Assembly: GCA_023251335.1 (NCBI GenBank)
Contig: JAHEZA010000113.1
Location: forward strand, 1 to 7,323
DNA from: Chitinophagaceae bacterium
Lineage (GTDB): Bacteria > Bacteroidota > Bacteroidia > Chitinophagales > Chitinophagaceae
Direction: 5' to 3'
DNA length: 7,323 nucleotides
Shown here: piece by piece, positions 1 through 6,280 of the stretch
How positions within the stretch are numbered: the first letter of the stretch is position 1
Layout of the letters: the number at the start of each line of letters is the position of its first letter
The notes under the pieces: model-generated
What the model was told of the DNA's origin: nothing
Seen by the model: the letters and a program-made list of their open reading frames with translations, nothing else
Databases searched by the model: none
Program-made: the position numbers and the translations under genes

Positions 1-71
1 CTTTTTGTGAAGGTGAAAATGATACCGCTATTACTGATGAAAAATGGCTTATAGGTAGCTTAGAATTCTAA
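1..71 (+). CDS. 3' end of an unidentified gene (partial)
   Basis: Reading from base 3 there is an open frame of 22 codons ending in TAA at 69-71. The peptide ends in ...KWLIGSLEF and is rich in acidic residues, with ordinary codon use, so it looks like the C-terminus of a protein that starts left of the window. The other two + frames stop earlier or read less naturally. Too little is visible to name a family. The call rests only on the open frame and composition. It lies tail-to-tail with the glycosyltransferase gene on the other strand, with 167 non-coding bases between them in which I see no clear terminator. Confidence 0.45.
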   Translation, partial: FCEGENDTAITDEKWLIGSLEF

Positions 72-238
72 TTAACTCCGACAGCAGCAATTGTTTCAAG
101 CTATTTTTAGAGAAACCAGGTTCTATTAAGAAGTAACTCTAAATTGGTTCGCATTTTTGTCAGGGCTGTCGATTAGATTCAAGTTCAATTTTCAGTTTTG
201 CCCACTGCTTCAGAGAATTGTATTGATATTGAATTGCC

Positions 239-1033
239 TCACATATTATTCTGCTCAACCGCAGTCAGCCGTTGATTTTGAAACTCACGATCATAGTTCT
301 TTACACGCTTTCTATAATTTTTAAACATACTCTTCCATTTCAGTTCGAGCACGCCAAAAATACCTTCTTTCACAATCCCTTTATTCATTTTTGAAACACC
401 GAATTTGCGGTCTTTAAAGGTGATAGGAACTTCCTTTATTTTAAAACCGAGTTTCCATGAAGCAAATTTCATTTCTATCTGGAATGCATAACCTACAAAA
501 CTTATTTTATCAAAGTTAATTGCTTCCAGCACATAATTCCTATAGCACACAAAACCGGCAGTAGGATCTTTTATGGGCATAAATGTCAGCATTCGCGTAT
601 ATACTGATGCACCTTTTGAAATGATAACCCTTGAGGCAGGCCAGTTTTCTACTTTTCCTCCTCTTATGTAACGGGAACCAACAGCTACATCCGCTCCACC
701 GGTCTTACAAGCCTTATAAAGCTTATCAAGTTCTTCAGGATTATGCGAAAAATCACAATCCATTTCAAAAATAAAACGATAGCCCTTATCTAACGCCCAT
801 TTAAAACCATGAATATAGGCCGTTCCGAGACCAAGCTTTCCTACGCGTTCCTCTAAAAATAATTTACCCGGATAAGCAACAAAGAGATTTTTCACAATGT
901 CTGCTGTGCCATCAGGGGAACCGTCATCAATGATTAAAACGTGAAAACCTTCCTGCAAATCAAACACTGTTTTTAGCAAGAGCGATACATTTTCTCTTTC
1001 ATTATAAGTAGGTATGATAAGTAGTTTTTCCAA
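239..1033 (-). CDS. DPM1-like polyprenol-phosphate glycosyltransferase (GT2)
   Basis: A family 2 glycosyltransferase of the dolichol/polyprenol-phosphate mannose synthase type, 264 residues. Such enzymes move a sugar from a nucleotide donor to a polyprenyl phosphate at the inner face of the membrane. Seen: the N-terminal strand and PTYNERENV motif (residues 8-16), the nucleotide-binding IIDDGSPDGT (34-43), the metal-binding MDCDFSHNPEE (91-101, with D92 and D94; most relatives have DAD), DPTAGF (156-161), and the RKFGVSKM motif (209-216). There is no C-terminal membrane helix, as in the short soluble-domain class. Instead the tail from about 232 is basic and may touch the membrane (inference). 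The start is TTG at 1033: an in-frame TGA lies shortly upstream, no ATG intervenes, and the protein begins MEKLLIIPTYNE, as the family does. It is the last gene of a minus-strand run, 72 bases after the exonuclease. The exact sugar is unknown. Confidence 0.88.
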   Translation of the reverse strand: MEKLLIIPTYNERENVSLLLKTVFDLQEGFHVLIIDDGSPDGTADIVKNLFVAYPGKLFLEERVGKLGLGTAYIHGFKWALDKGYRFIFEMDCDFSHNPEELDKLYKACKTGGADVAVGSRYIRGGKVENWPASRVIISKGASVYTRMLTFMPIKDPTAGFVCYRNYVLEAINFDKISFVGYAFQIEMKFASWKLGFKIKEVPITFKDRKFGVSKMNKGIVKEGIFGVLELKWKSMFKNYRKRVKNYDREFQNQRLTAVEQNNM

Positions 1034-1105
1034 AAATGAGGATATTATTCAAAAATTGAATTTACTATTTTATTTGTTACCAATTTGAAAAAAACGGATC
1101 AGCGG

Positions 1106-1873
1106 TTATTTCTTCAATAAGGTGCGGTTAAATATCTCAGTAAGCTTTTGTTTTGTGTGTAAGGGGAAGTCGCCTCTCATCATCCAGTCATAATATTGCG
1201 GCTCCGCCTTCAGCACTTCCGCTACGCTTCTTCCTTTATGTTTGCCAAAGTTAAAAATTTCTACGTCATTATTTAGCACAAATCTCCTGGCAAAGTCAAC
1301 ATACTTTTCTTCCCCCGTAAATTGCAACACTGTATCAATGGTTTTTCCCAGATTTTCATATCGCTCTAGCTGCGCTTCCAGTACTTCCCATGTAGCTAAT
1401 GCATCAGCTTCAGCGGAATGTGCATCAATAAGATCTTTTGCGCAATAAAACTTGTAAGCAGCTTCCAGCGTACGTTTTTCCATCATGTGGAAAATCGTTT
1501 GCACATCCAGCATCCGGCGATTTGACATATCCAATTCGATCCCGGATCTTAAAAACTCTTCCATCAATAAAGGAATATCAAACCGGTTGGAATTATATCC
1601 CGATAAATCTGCGTTATCAATAAATTGTTTTAATTCGTTGGCGGCTTCTTTAAAAGTCGGTGCATCTTTTACTTTTTCATCAGTAATACCATGAATCTCG
1701 GTGCTCGATTTCGGAATAGACATTTGCGGATTGATGAGTTTATGCTTGACAGTCTTGGTACGGTCAGGCATTATTTTCACAATTGCTATTTCTATTACCC
1801 TGTCGGTAGCAATATTAATTCCGGTTGTTTCGAGGTCAATAAAAACGATAGGTCGTGCTAATTGTAAAGCCAT
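1106..1873 (-). CDS. DEDDh 3'-5' exonuclease (DNA Pol III epsilon-like) with extra C-terminal domain
   Basis: A DnaQ/epsilon-type 3'-5' exonuclease of 255 residues. Exo I is FIDLETTG (11-18, catalytic D13 and E15), Exo II is GYNSNRFD (92-99, D99), and Exo III is HSAEADALAT (152-161, with H152 and D157), so all acidic and histidine catalytic residues of the DEDDh class are present. After the nuclease fold (about 1-175) a second small domain covers about 205-250, starting FNFGKHKG and followed by YYDWMMRGDFP. It resembles the small C-terminal domain seen on some exonuclease X-like proteins. The substrate may be single-stranded DNA ends in repair, but a replicative proofreading role is not shown: there is no polymerase fusion or dnaE nearby. 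It starts with ATG 30 bases after mpl ends, which suggests cotranscription, although the two functions are unrelated. Confidence 0.9.
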   Translation of the reverse strand: MALQLARPIVFIDLETTGINIATDRVIEIAIVKIMPDRTKTVKHKLINPQMSIPKSSTEIHGITDEKVKDAPTFKEAANELKQFIDNADLSGYNSNRFDIPLLMEEFLRSGIELDMSNRRMLDVQTIFHMMEKRTLEAAYKFYCAKDLIDAHSAEADALATWEVLEAQLERYENLGKTIDTVLQFTGEEKYVDFARRFVLNNDVEIFNFGKHKGRSVAEVLKAEPQYYDWMMRGDFPLHTKQKLTEIFNRTLLKK

Positions 1874-1903
1874 GTTGGGGGTTTAATTGATTTAATTTAT
1901 GGT

Positions 1904-3259
1904 TTAAGGTTCAATGTCTAAGGTGTCTAAAATGTTCATTCCGTCATAATTGCCGCTGCTCATAAAAAGAAAATTCGTACTTGTACAATCTTTCTTTTTC
2001 AATTGTTCCTCTAATTCTTTTCTTTCGTGTAATACTACCAGGTTCTCCTTTTCAAATCCTTTTTTTACACTTTCAGGATTTAGTGGTTCCATTCTCTTTA
2101 GCTCTAATGCATGGTTACTGTAAAAAACGATGGCTTCGTCCGCTTTGTCCATTGCGCCTTTGTACTCGCTCATAAAACTTACATTAAGGCTGCTAAACGT
2201 ATGCAACTCCAGTATCGCCACTAATTTTCTGTCGGGAAATTGTTCTTTTACCGCATCAATACTTGCTCTCACCTTGCTTGGCGCGTGGGCAAAATCCCTG
2301 TAAATATTACAATCATTTTTTTGAGCGATCAGCTCCAGTCGTTTAGAGGCGCCCGTAAAAGACGTGATCGCTTTTGCGAATAGAGTGTCTTCTATTTTAA
2401 GTTCTTTACATACACCATAGGCCGCGTGCAAATTTAAAAGATTATGGTTACCAAAAACGGCCAATGATGCTTTTTCTTTACCAATAATTACATTAGTGAT
2501 TCCGTTTTCTACGGTATGCTGCGGCAGGCCGTAAGGAACGTACCTGATATCTGTTCTTAAATTATCCTTCACCACTTTCGTCAATACTGTGTCCGTTTCA
2601 TTATAGATCAGCACACCATTTTTTTCGATTTTATTGATGAAAACAACAAACTGTTCCAGGTAAAAACCGAAGGTTGGAAAGACATTGATGTGATCCCACG
2701 CAATGCCCGTTAATACAGCAATATGCGGAAAAAGGAAATGAAATTTGGGACGGCGCTCAACGGCACTGGCGGGATATTCATCCGCCTCGCAAACGATCAC
2801 AGGTGCATCAGTTATTTTTACACTTTGTTCAAAACCATCTAGCCTGGCTCCCACCAGGTAATCAAAATCGGACCCGGCATAGTTAAGCACATGCATGACC
2901 ATAGCGGTGGTGGTAGTTTTCCCATGGCTTCCACCTATAGCAATTCTCTTTTTATGAAGGCTTTCGTGAAAAATATATTCGGGGAAAGAATATATTTTGA
3001 GACCAAGCTCACGGGCTTTTGCCAGTTCGGGATTATCTTCCTTCGCATGCATGCCCAGGATAATACCATCTATGTTTAATGTAATATTTTCGGGAAACCA
3101 GCCAATTTTTTCCGGTAAAATACTTTCATTTCTCAGATTTGTAACCGCCGGTTCAAAAATTTCATCATCACTTCCCGATACCCGGTAGCCTTTTCGCTTT
3201 AGGGCGATTGCCAACTGGTGCATCACGCTACCACCAATTGAAATAAAATGAATTCGCAT
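1904..3259 (-). CDS. mpl: UDP-N-acetylmuramate:L-alanyl-gamma-D-glutamyl-meso-DAP ligase
   Basis: Murein peptide ligase, which joins the recycled tripeptide L-Ala-gamma-D-Glu-meso-DAP to UDP-MurNAc in the cytoplasm and so returns old wall peptide to peptidoglycan synthesis. The 451 residues match the usual Mpl length of roughly 450. Seen: the N-terminal UDP-binding fold beginning IHFISIGGSVMH (3-14; the glycine loop is slightly variant), the Mur-ligase ATP loop GGSHGKTTTT (109-118), CEADEYPAS (157-165), and GIAWDHINVFPTF (185-197), which is more typical of Mpl than of MurC. The C-terminal domain has DFAHAPSKV in place of the DYAHHP of other Mur ligases, and ends near MSSGNYDGMNI, again Mpl-like. 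It has an ATG start with an AT-rich leader and heads a leftward run with the exonuclease and the GT2. No other recycling genes (ampG, ldcA, nagZ) are in view. Confidence 0.95.
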   Translation of the reverse strand: MRIHFISIGGSVMHQLAIALKRKGYRVSGSDDEIFEPAVTNLRNESILPEKIGWFPENITLNIDGIILGMHAKEDNPELAKARELGLKIYSFPEYIFHESLHKKRIAIGGSHGKTTTTAMVMHVLNYAGSDFDYLVGARLDGFEQSVKITDAPVIVCEADEYPASAVERRPKFHFLFPHIAVLTGIAWDHINVFPTFGFYLEQFVVFINKIEKNGVLIYNETDTVLTKVVKDNLRTDIRYVPYGLPQHTVENGITNVIIGKEKASLAVFGNHNLLNLHAAYGVCKELKIEDTLFAKAITSFTGASKRLELIAQKNDCNIYRDFAHAPSKVRASIDAVKEQFPDRKLVAILELHTFSSLNVSFMSEYKGAMDKADEAIVFYSNHALELKRMEPLNPESVKKGFEKENLVVLHERKELEEQLKKKDCTSTNFLFMSSGNYDGMNILDTLDIEP

Positions 3260-3380
3260 TATTTAATTTATAATTTTCACGTATTTTTTAGCCAATATTT
3301 TGAAATATACTTCGTTTTCCATAATTAGTTGAGAAACATATTTTAACTTTGCAAATTAATACCTAAATAAATAATTATCC
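3260..3380. promoter_or_regulatory. Divergent promoter region between mpl and the small lipoprotein gene
   Basis: These 121 AT-rich bases separate two divergently read genes and must hold both promoters. On the + strand TAACTTTG at 3344-3351 fits the Bacteroidota -7 consensus TAnnTTTG and lies 29 bases before the lipoprotein ATG. I see no good -33 TTG at the expected 19-21 bp spacing. On the minus strand TATATTTC (complement of 3302-3309) is a weak -7 candidate for mpl. It overlaps an inverted repeat, ATATTT-TG-AAATAT, at 3295-3308. Confidence 0.55.
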
Positions 3381-3494
3381 ATGAAAAGATTGGTTATTTC
3401 ACTATTGGTAGTTGTTGTGATGATTTTCACTTTATCGTCATGCGCCTCAACCAAAAAAAGCGGCTGCCCAATGGCGGAAGGCATCATTCATTGA
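3381..3494 (+). CDS. Tiny lipoprotein (37 aa), function unknown
   Basis: A 37-residue open frame with ATG at 3381. It has a basic N-terminus (MKR), a strongly hydrophobic core (about residues 4-18) and a lipobox LSSC with the acylated cysteine at C21. The mature peptide would be only 17 residues, CASTKKSGCPMAEGIIH, carrying a second cysteine at 29 in a GCPM motif. Very short lipoproteins with a GCP-like motif are, in my recollection, found in other Bacteroidota, but none has a function I know. A TAACTTTG promoter element lies upstream and ytxJ begins 22 bases after the stop, so the two are probably transcribed together. The call as a real gene rests on the textbook signal sequence, the promoter and the spacing. 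It is too short for many gene finders. Confidence 0.75.
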   Translation: MKRLVISLLVVVVMIFTLSSCASTKKSGCPMAEGIIH

Positions 3495-3516
3495 TAAATA
3501 CAGAATTTTTTTAATC

Positions 3517-3852
3517 ATGGATTGGATTCCCCTGGATGAAGTATCGCAGCTTGATGAGATCATTCGTAATTCATATAAAGCTCCTCTAGTAATTTTTAAA
3601 CACAGCACCCGCTGCTCTGTAAGCAGCATGGCAAAGAACAGGCTCGATAAAAACGAGGCGCCTGAAGGAATTGATTTCTATTTTCTTGATCTTATAAAGT
3701 ACCGGGATGTTTCAAATAAAATTTCAGAAACGTTCCTGGTGCGTCATCAGTCGCCACAAGTGCTGGTAATTGATAACGGCAAATGTATTTTCAACGAGAG
3801 CCATAGCGGTATTGATTTTGACGAAATTGAAATGACGCTTGTTCAGCCTTGA
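3517..3852 (+). CDS. ytxJ: Bacillithiol-system redox protein YtxJ (monothiol bacilliredoxin-like)
   Basis: A 111-residue thioredoxin-fold protein of the YtxJ (DUF2847) family, thought to act on bacillithiol-mixed disulfides in the cytoplasm of species that use bacillithiol in place of glutathione. Seen: the strand and active-site segment VIFKHSTRCSVSSMA (25-39) with a single cysteine at C33, where classical thioredoxins have CxxC, and a probable cis-proline at P80 in RHQSPQVLVI (76-85), as in other thioredoxin folds. A second cysteine, C90, is distal and probably structural. No signal peptide is present. It starts with ATG at 3517, just behind the small lipoprotein gene. Bacillithiol synthesis genes are not in this window; the glycosyltransferase downstream is not BshA. 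The physiological partner is not known from the sequence. Confidence 0.9.
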   Translation: MDWIPLDEVSQLDEIIRNSYKAPLVIFKHSTRCSVSSMAKNRLDKNEAPEGIDFYFLDLIKYRDVSNKISETFLVRHQSPQVLVIDNGKCIFNESHSGIDFDEIEMTLVQP

Positions 3853-3952
3853 GCTTGAGATTCCTTCTTTAACGCATCTTCATACCAGCCCGACTAATTA
3901 ATCATTTAACCAATCAATTATCCAACCGCATCTCCATATCGTAAGCTTCGAT

Positions 3953-5038
3953 GTGCCCTATCCGCCTGATTATGGCGGCGTAATAGATGTTTTTTATAAA
4001 ATAAAAGCATTGCACCAGGCGGGCGTAAAAATTCATTTACATTGTTTTGAATACGGGCGTGACCGTTATATTGAATTGAGCCAATATTGCGAAAAAGTAT
4101 ATTACTATCAAAGAGAAACGTTATCTGCAGGAATTCCCCTGCGTTTGCCCTATATCGTTAGCTCAAGAATTAATCCGGAACTCCTCAAAAACATTTCAAA
4201 AGACAACCATCCGATTTTGCTGGAAGGAATTCATTGCACGTATTATTTATATCACGGAGAACTTAACAACCGTAAAGTATTGGTAAGACTACATAATGTG
4301 GAATATGAATATTACAGGCAACTCGCTAAAACATCCGCAAACTTTTATAAAAAAATCTACTTCAATTTAGAAAGCAGGCTGTTAAAAAAATACGAACTGA
4401 AAATAGCCGGAAAAGCCAAATTGCTGGCATTGAATGAAAAAGATAAGGAGACTTATCAAAGGATATTTTCTGCAACAGATGTTGAATTTCTCCCGTCATT
4501 TTTACCGGTCACCCAAGTGGAATCGCACACTGGCAAGGGAGATTATTGTCTTTACCATGGAAATTTATCTGTTCCGGAAAATATAAAAGCCATAATGTGG
4601 CTTTTAGAAAATGTTTTCAATGAGCTTAAAGTTCCCTTTATCGTCGCCGGAAAAAATCCTTCCACTTCACTGATAAAAGAAATTGATAAAAACAATAATG
4701 CGCAATTATTTGAAAATCCCTCACAGGATACGATGGACAAATTAATAAAAAACGCGCACATTCATCTTTTGCCTTCATTTAATACTACTGGTATAAAAAT
4801 AAAATTATTGATCGCTTTATTCAAAGGAAGATTTGTTGTTACCAACGCCGCTTCTCTGGAAGGAACTCATCTTGAATCTCTTTGCTATCAAGCGGATACA
4901 CAATCAGCTTATGTGGACAGAATAGAAAAACTGTTTAAAACTTCGTTTACTGATGAGGACATCAATAAGAGAAAAGAAGTCTTAAATAAACTGTATGATA
5001 ATGAGAAAAATGCTAATCAACTTATGAAGTGGCTATAG
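3953..5038 (+). CDS. GT-B family glycosyltransferase (GT4-like); true start uncertain
   Basis: A two-domain GT-B glycosyltransferase, probably making a surface polysaccharide or glycolipid. From the GTG at 3953 it is 361 residues: PYPPDYGGVID (2-12, donor/acceptor loop), RLHNVEYEYY (112-121), the linker to the second Rossmann fold near LPSFLPV (180-186), YHGNLSVPEN (201-210), and LPSFNTTGIKIKLL (273-286). The latter corresponds to the GT4 nucleotide-sugar binding segment, but the glutamate usually following GIKxKxL is isoleucine (I287). GTG is the first ordinary start codon, yet the frame stays open upstream to a TAA at 3899-3901 and encodes HLHIVSFDV directly before PYPP. That is the expected first strand of the fold, so the real N-terminus probably lies near 3917-3938. 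The gene ends 17 bases inside ftsE on the other strand. Acceptor and sugar are unknown. Confidence 0.8.
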   Translation: MPYPPDYGGVIDVFYKIKALHQAGVKIHLHCFEYGRDRYIELSQYCEKVYYYQRETLSAGIPLRLPYIVSSRINPELLKNISKDNHPILLEGIHCTYYLYHGELNNRKVLVRLHNVEYEYYRQLAKTSANFYKKIYFNLESRLLKKYELKIAGKAKLLALNEKDKETYQRIFSATDVEFLPSFLPVTQVESHTGKGDYCLYHGNLSVPENIKAIMWLLENVFNELKVPFIVAGKNPSTSLIKEIDKNNNAQLFENPSQDTMDKLIKNAHIHLLPSFNTTGIKIKLLIALFKGRFVVTNAASLEGTHLESLCYQADTQSAYVDRIEKLFKTSFTDEDINKRKEVLNKLYDNEKNANQLMKWL

Positions 5039-5711
5039 ATGCATTGTCGTAAACTTTACCTCGTTCCGTTTTAATTGTCCTGGCAGGAAATTTCTGAATC
5101 ACCATATAGTCATGTGTGGCCATTATTACAGCCGTTCCGTAATCGCGGCTGATACTAAAAAGCAATTTCATGATTTCATCGGATGTCTCCGGATCCAGGT
5201 TGCCCGTAGGCTCGTCTGCTAAAATTAATTTTGGTGAATTTAATATGGCGCGCGCGATATCCATACGTTGTTGTTCGCCACCGCTAAGTTCGAAAGGCAT
5301 TTTAAAGCCTTTGGTTTTCAATCCTACTTTATCCAGCACATCCGCAATCTTTTCGTCCATCAATTTATCGTCTTTCCAGCCTGTGGCTTTTAGTACAAAT
5401 TTGAGGTTGTTATTTACTGACCGGTCAGTAAGCAACTGAAAATCCTGGAAAACAACGCCGAGATTTCTCCGCAGAAAAGGAATAATTTTCCAGTTTAATT
5501 GTCGCAAATTATAGCCCACTACTGTTCCCTCTCCTTCCATCAAATCCAAATCGCCGTACATTGTTTTCAAAAGGCTAGATTTTCCCGTGCCGGTCTTGCC
5601 AACCAGATAAACAAATTCGCCACGGTTCACAGTAATGTTCACATCAGACAACACAACAGAATCTCCCTGGTAAATATGGGCATTTCGTAATTCTACAATG
5701 GCTTCCGGCAT
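5022..5711 (-). CDS. ftsE: FtsE-like ABC transporter ATP-binding protein
   Basis: An ABC ATPase of 229 residues, most like FtsE, the cytoplasmic partner of the membrane protein FtsX in the division complex that controls cell wall hydrolases. Seen, numbered from the ATG: Walker A GKTGTGKS (38-45), the Q-loop segment LGVVFQDFQLL (84-94, very FtsE-like), signature LSGGEQQR (142-149), Walker B LILADEPTGNLD (162-173) and the H-loop ATHD (198-201). I chose ATG at 5711. A TTG at 5717 would add only two residues. No FtsX gene lies downstream; the next gene is the convergent glycosyltransferase, whose last 17 bases overlap this one. Lipoprotein-release (LolD) and macrolide (MacB) ATPases share these motifs, but the Q-loop region and length favour FtsE. 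Confidence 0.85.
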   Translation of the reverse strand: MPEAIVELRNAHIYQGDSVVLSDVNITVNRGEFVYLVGKTGTGKSSLLKTMYGDLDLMEGEGTVVGYNLRQLNWKIIPFLRRNLGVVFQDFQLLTDRSVNNNLKFVLKATGWKDDKLMDEKIADVLDKVGLKTKGFKMPFELSGGEQQRMDIARAILNSPKLILADEPTGNLDPETSDEIMKLLFSISRDYGTAVIMATHDYMVIQKFPARTIKTERGKVYDNASIATS

Positions 5712-5758
5712 AGTCAATTCAGTTATTTGTATTGAAGTAGTTTCATATTAAAGAGCCG

Positions 5759-5766
5759 TAAAGTTA
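5759..5766 (-). promoter_or_regulatory. Possible ftsE -7 promoter element
   Basis: On the minus strand this reads TAACTTTA, one base off the Bacteroidota -7 consensus TAnnTTTG, 47 bases before the ftsE ATG. The expected -33 position holds only a T-run, so the call is weak. The long dyad at 5770-5804 covers the -33 area. Confidence 0.3.
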
Positions 5767-5769
5767 ATT

Positions 5770-5804
5770 GTATAATACTATTTTTTAAAAAAGAAATATT
5801 ATAC
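5770..5804. repeat. AT-rich inverted repeat upstream of ftsE
   Basis: GTATAATA (5770-5777) and TATTATAC (5797-5804) are perfect 8-base inverted arms. Between them TTTTTT and AAAAAA (5781-5792) form a second, central palindrome, offset by one base. It lies just upstream of the candidate ftsE -7 element and could be an operator or simply AT-rich DNA. Its symmetry is clear; its function is not. Confidence 0.5.
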
Positions 5805-5850
5805 ATCTGTTAAAAAGAAAATTCAAGCAAAAACAACTTTTTAAAAATTA

Positions 5851-5866
5851 AACTAAAAAAATAGTT
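5851..5866. promoter_or_regulatory. BlaI-type operator 1 (upstream copy)
   Basis: AACTAAAAAAATAGTT is an inverted repeat AACTA-N6-TAGTT. It lies 20 bp (two helical turns) centre-to-centre from an almost identical site at 5871-5886, in front of the BlaI-type repressor gene. BlaI/MecI proteins bind dyads as dimers and usually repress their own operon, so this is the expected location for an operator. The site overlaps the start of the presumed -33 element at 5865-5867. Confidence 0.65.
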
Positions 5867-5894
5867 GTTTAACTAAATAAATAGTTTAACTTTG
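5865..5894 (+). promoter_or_regulatory. Promoter of the BlaI-type/M56 operon
   Basis: TTG at 5865-5867 and TAACTTTG at 5887-5894 are 19 bp apart, matching the Bacteroidota pattern TTTG-N19-21-TAnnTTTG. Transcription would begin near 5900, leaving a leader of about 20 A-rich bases before the ATG at 5921. Operator 2 lies exactly between the two elements. Confidence 0.7.
5871..5886. promoter_or_regulatory. BlaI-type operator 2 (within the promoter spacer)
   Basis: AACTAAATAAATAGTT shares both half-sites with operator 1 and differs only in one base of the 6-base centre. The flanks extend the dyad (GTTT before, TAAC after, one mismatch). It fills the spacer between the candidate -33 TTG and the -7 element, so a bound dimer would block RNA polymerase. 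This is autorepression by inference. Confidence 0.7.
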
Positions 5895-5920
5895 TTTTTG
5901 AAAAATTAAAATTGATAAAA

Positions 5921-6280
5921 ATGAAGACACTTACAAAAGCCGAAGAAGAGATTATGCAGGTGCTTTGGCGAATCCGGGGATCTTTTCTAAAAGACATCAC
6001 CAACGAAATGCCGGAGCCTAAACCGCACCAAAATACCGTGGCTACCATTTTAAAAATCCTGGTAGAAAAAAAATATGTAGGCATTGAAGTATTTGGCCGG
6101 ATGCACCGTTATTATCCTTTGGTAGAAAAAGATGTTTATTCCAAAGGCCGGGTAAAATCGTTGGTAAAAAGATATTACGAAGGTTCATTCAGTAACATCG
6201 TTTCTTCGATGGTGAAAGAAAATAACCTAAGCATTGAAGAATTGGAATTGCTTGTGAAAAAATTGAAGAAAGGAAAATAG
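5921..6280 (+). CDS. BlaI/MecI/CopY-family transcriptional repressor
   Basis: A 119-residue winged-helix repressor (Penicillinase_R family). It binds operator DNA as a dimer and is normally inactivated when its partner M56 membrane protease receives a signal. Seen: LTKAEEEIMQVLW (4-16), the opening motif of the family; the recognition helix region HQNTVATILKILVEKKYV (36-53); the wing VFGRMHRYYPLV (57-68); and the dimerization tail ending in a helix and KKLKKGK. At the position matching the Asn-Phe cleavage bond of S. aureus MecI/BlaI I read S96-M97 in NIVSSMVKENN (my alignment). A TTG at 5912 would add three residues, but ATG at 5921 is preferred because LTKAEEEIM then lies where the family has it. 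The M56 protease gene follows after 83 bases. Twin palindromes upstream suggest autoregulation. Confidence 0.92.
   Translation: MKTLTKAEEEIMQVLWRIRGSFLKDITNEMPEPKPHQNTVATILKILVEKKYVGIEVFGRMHRYYPLVEKDVYSKGRVKSLVKRYYEGSFSNIVSSMVKENNLSIEELELLVKKLKKGK

Noticed and set aside
72..238. Possible small gene or terminator in the left intergenic region
   Set aside because: I found no frame with a credible start and length, and no strong hairpin with a T-run on either strand.
1904..3259. MurC instead of Mpl
   Set aside because: The AWDHINVFPTF segment, DFAHAPSKV, and the C-terminal SSGNYDGMNI are Mpl-like; MurC has different sequences at these positions.
3447..3629. A 60-codon minus-strand frame across the lipoprotein and ytxJ
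   Set aside because: It lies opposite two well-supported genes, has no recognisable motif, and is a shadow of their coding sequence.
3953..5038. The glycosyltransferase as BshA, the bacillithiol synthesis enzyme, because ytxJ is next to it
   Set aside because: BshA has a characteristic GGSG-type N-terminal loop and a normal E-x7-E motif. This protein has PYPPDYGGVID and lacks the glutamate, so it belongs to another group.
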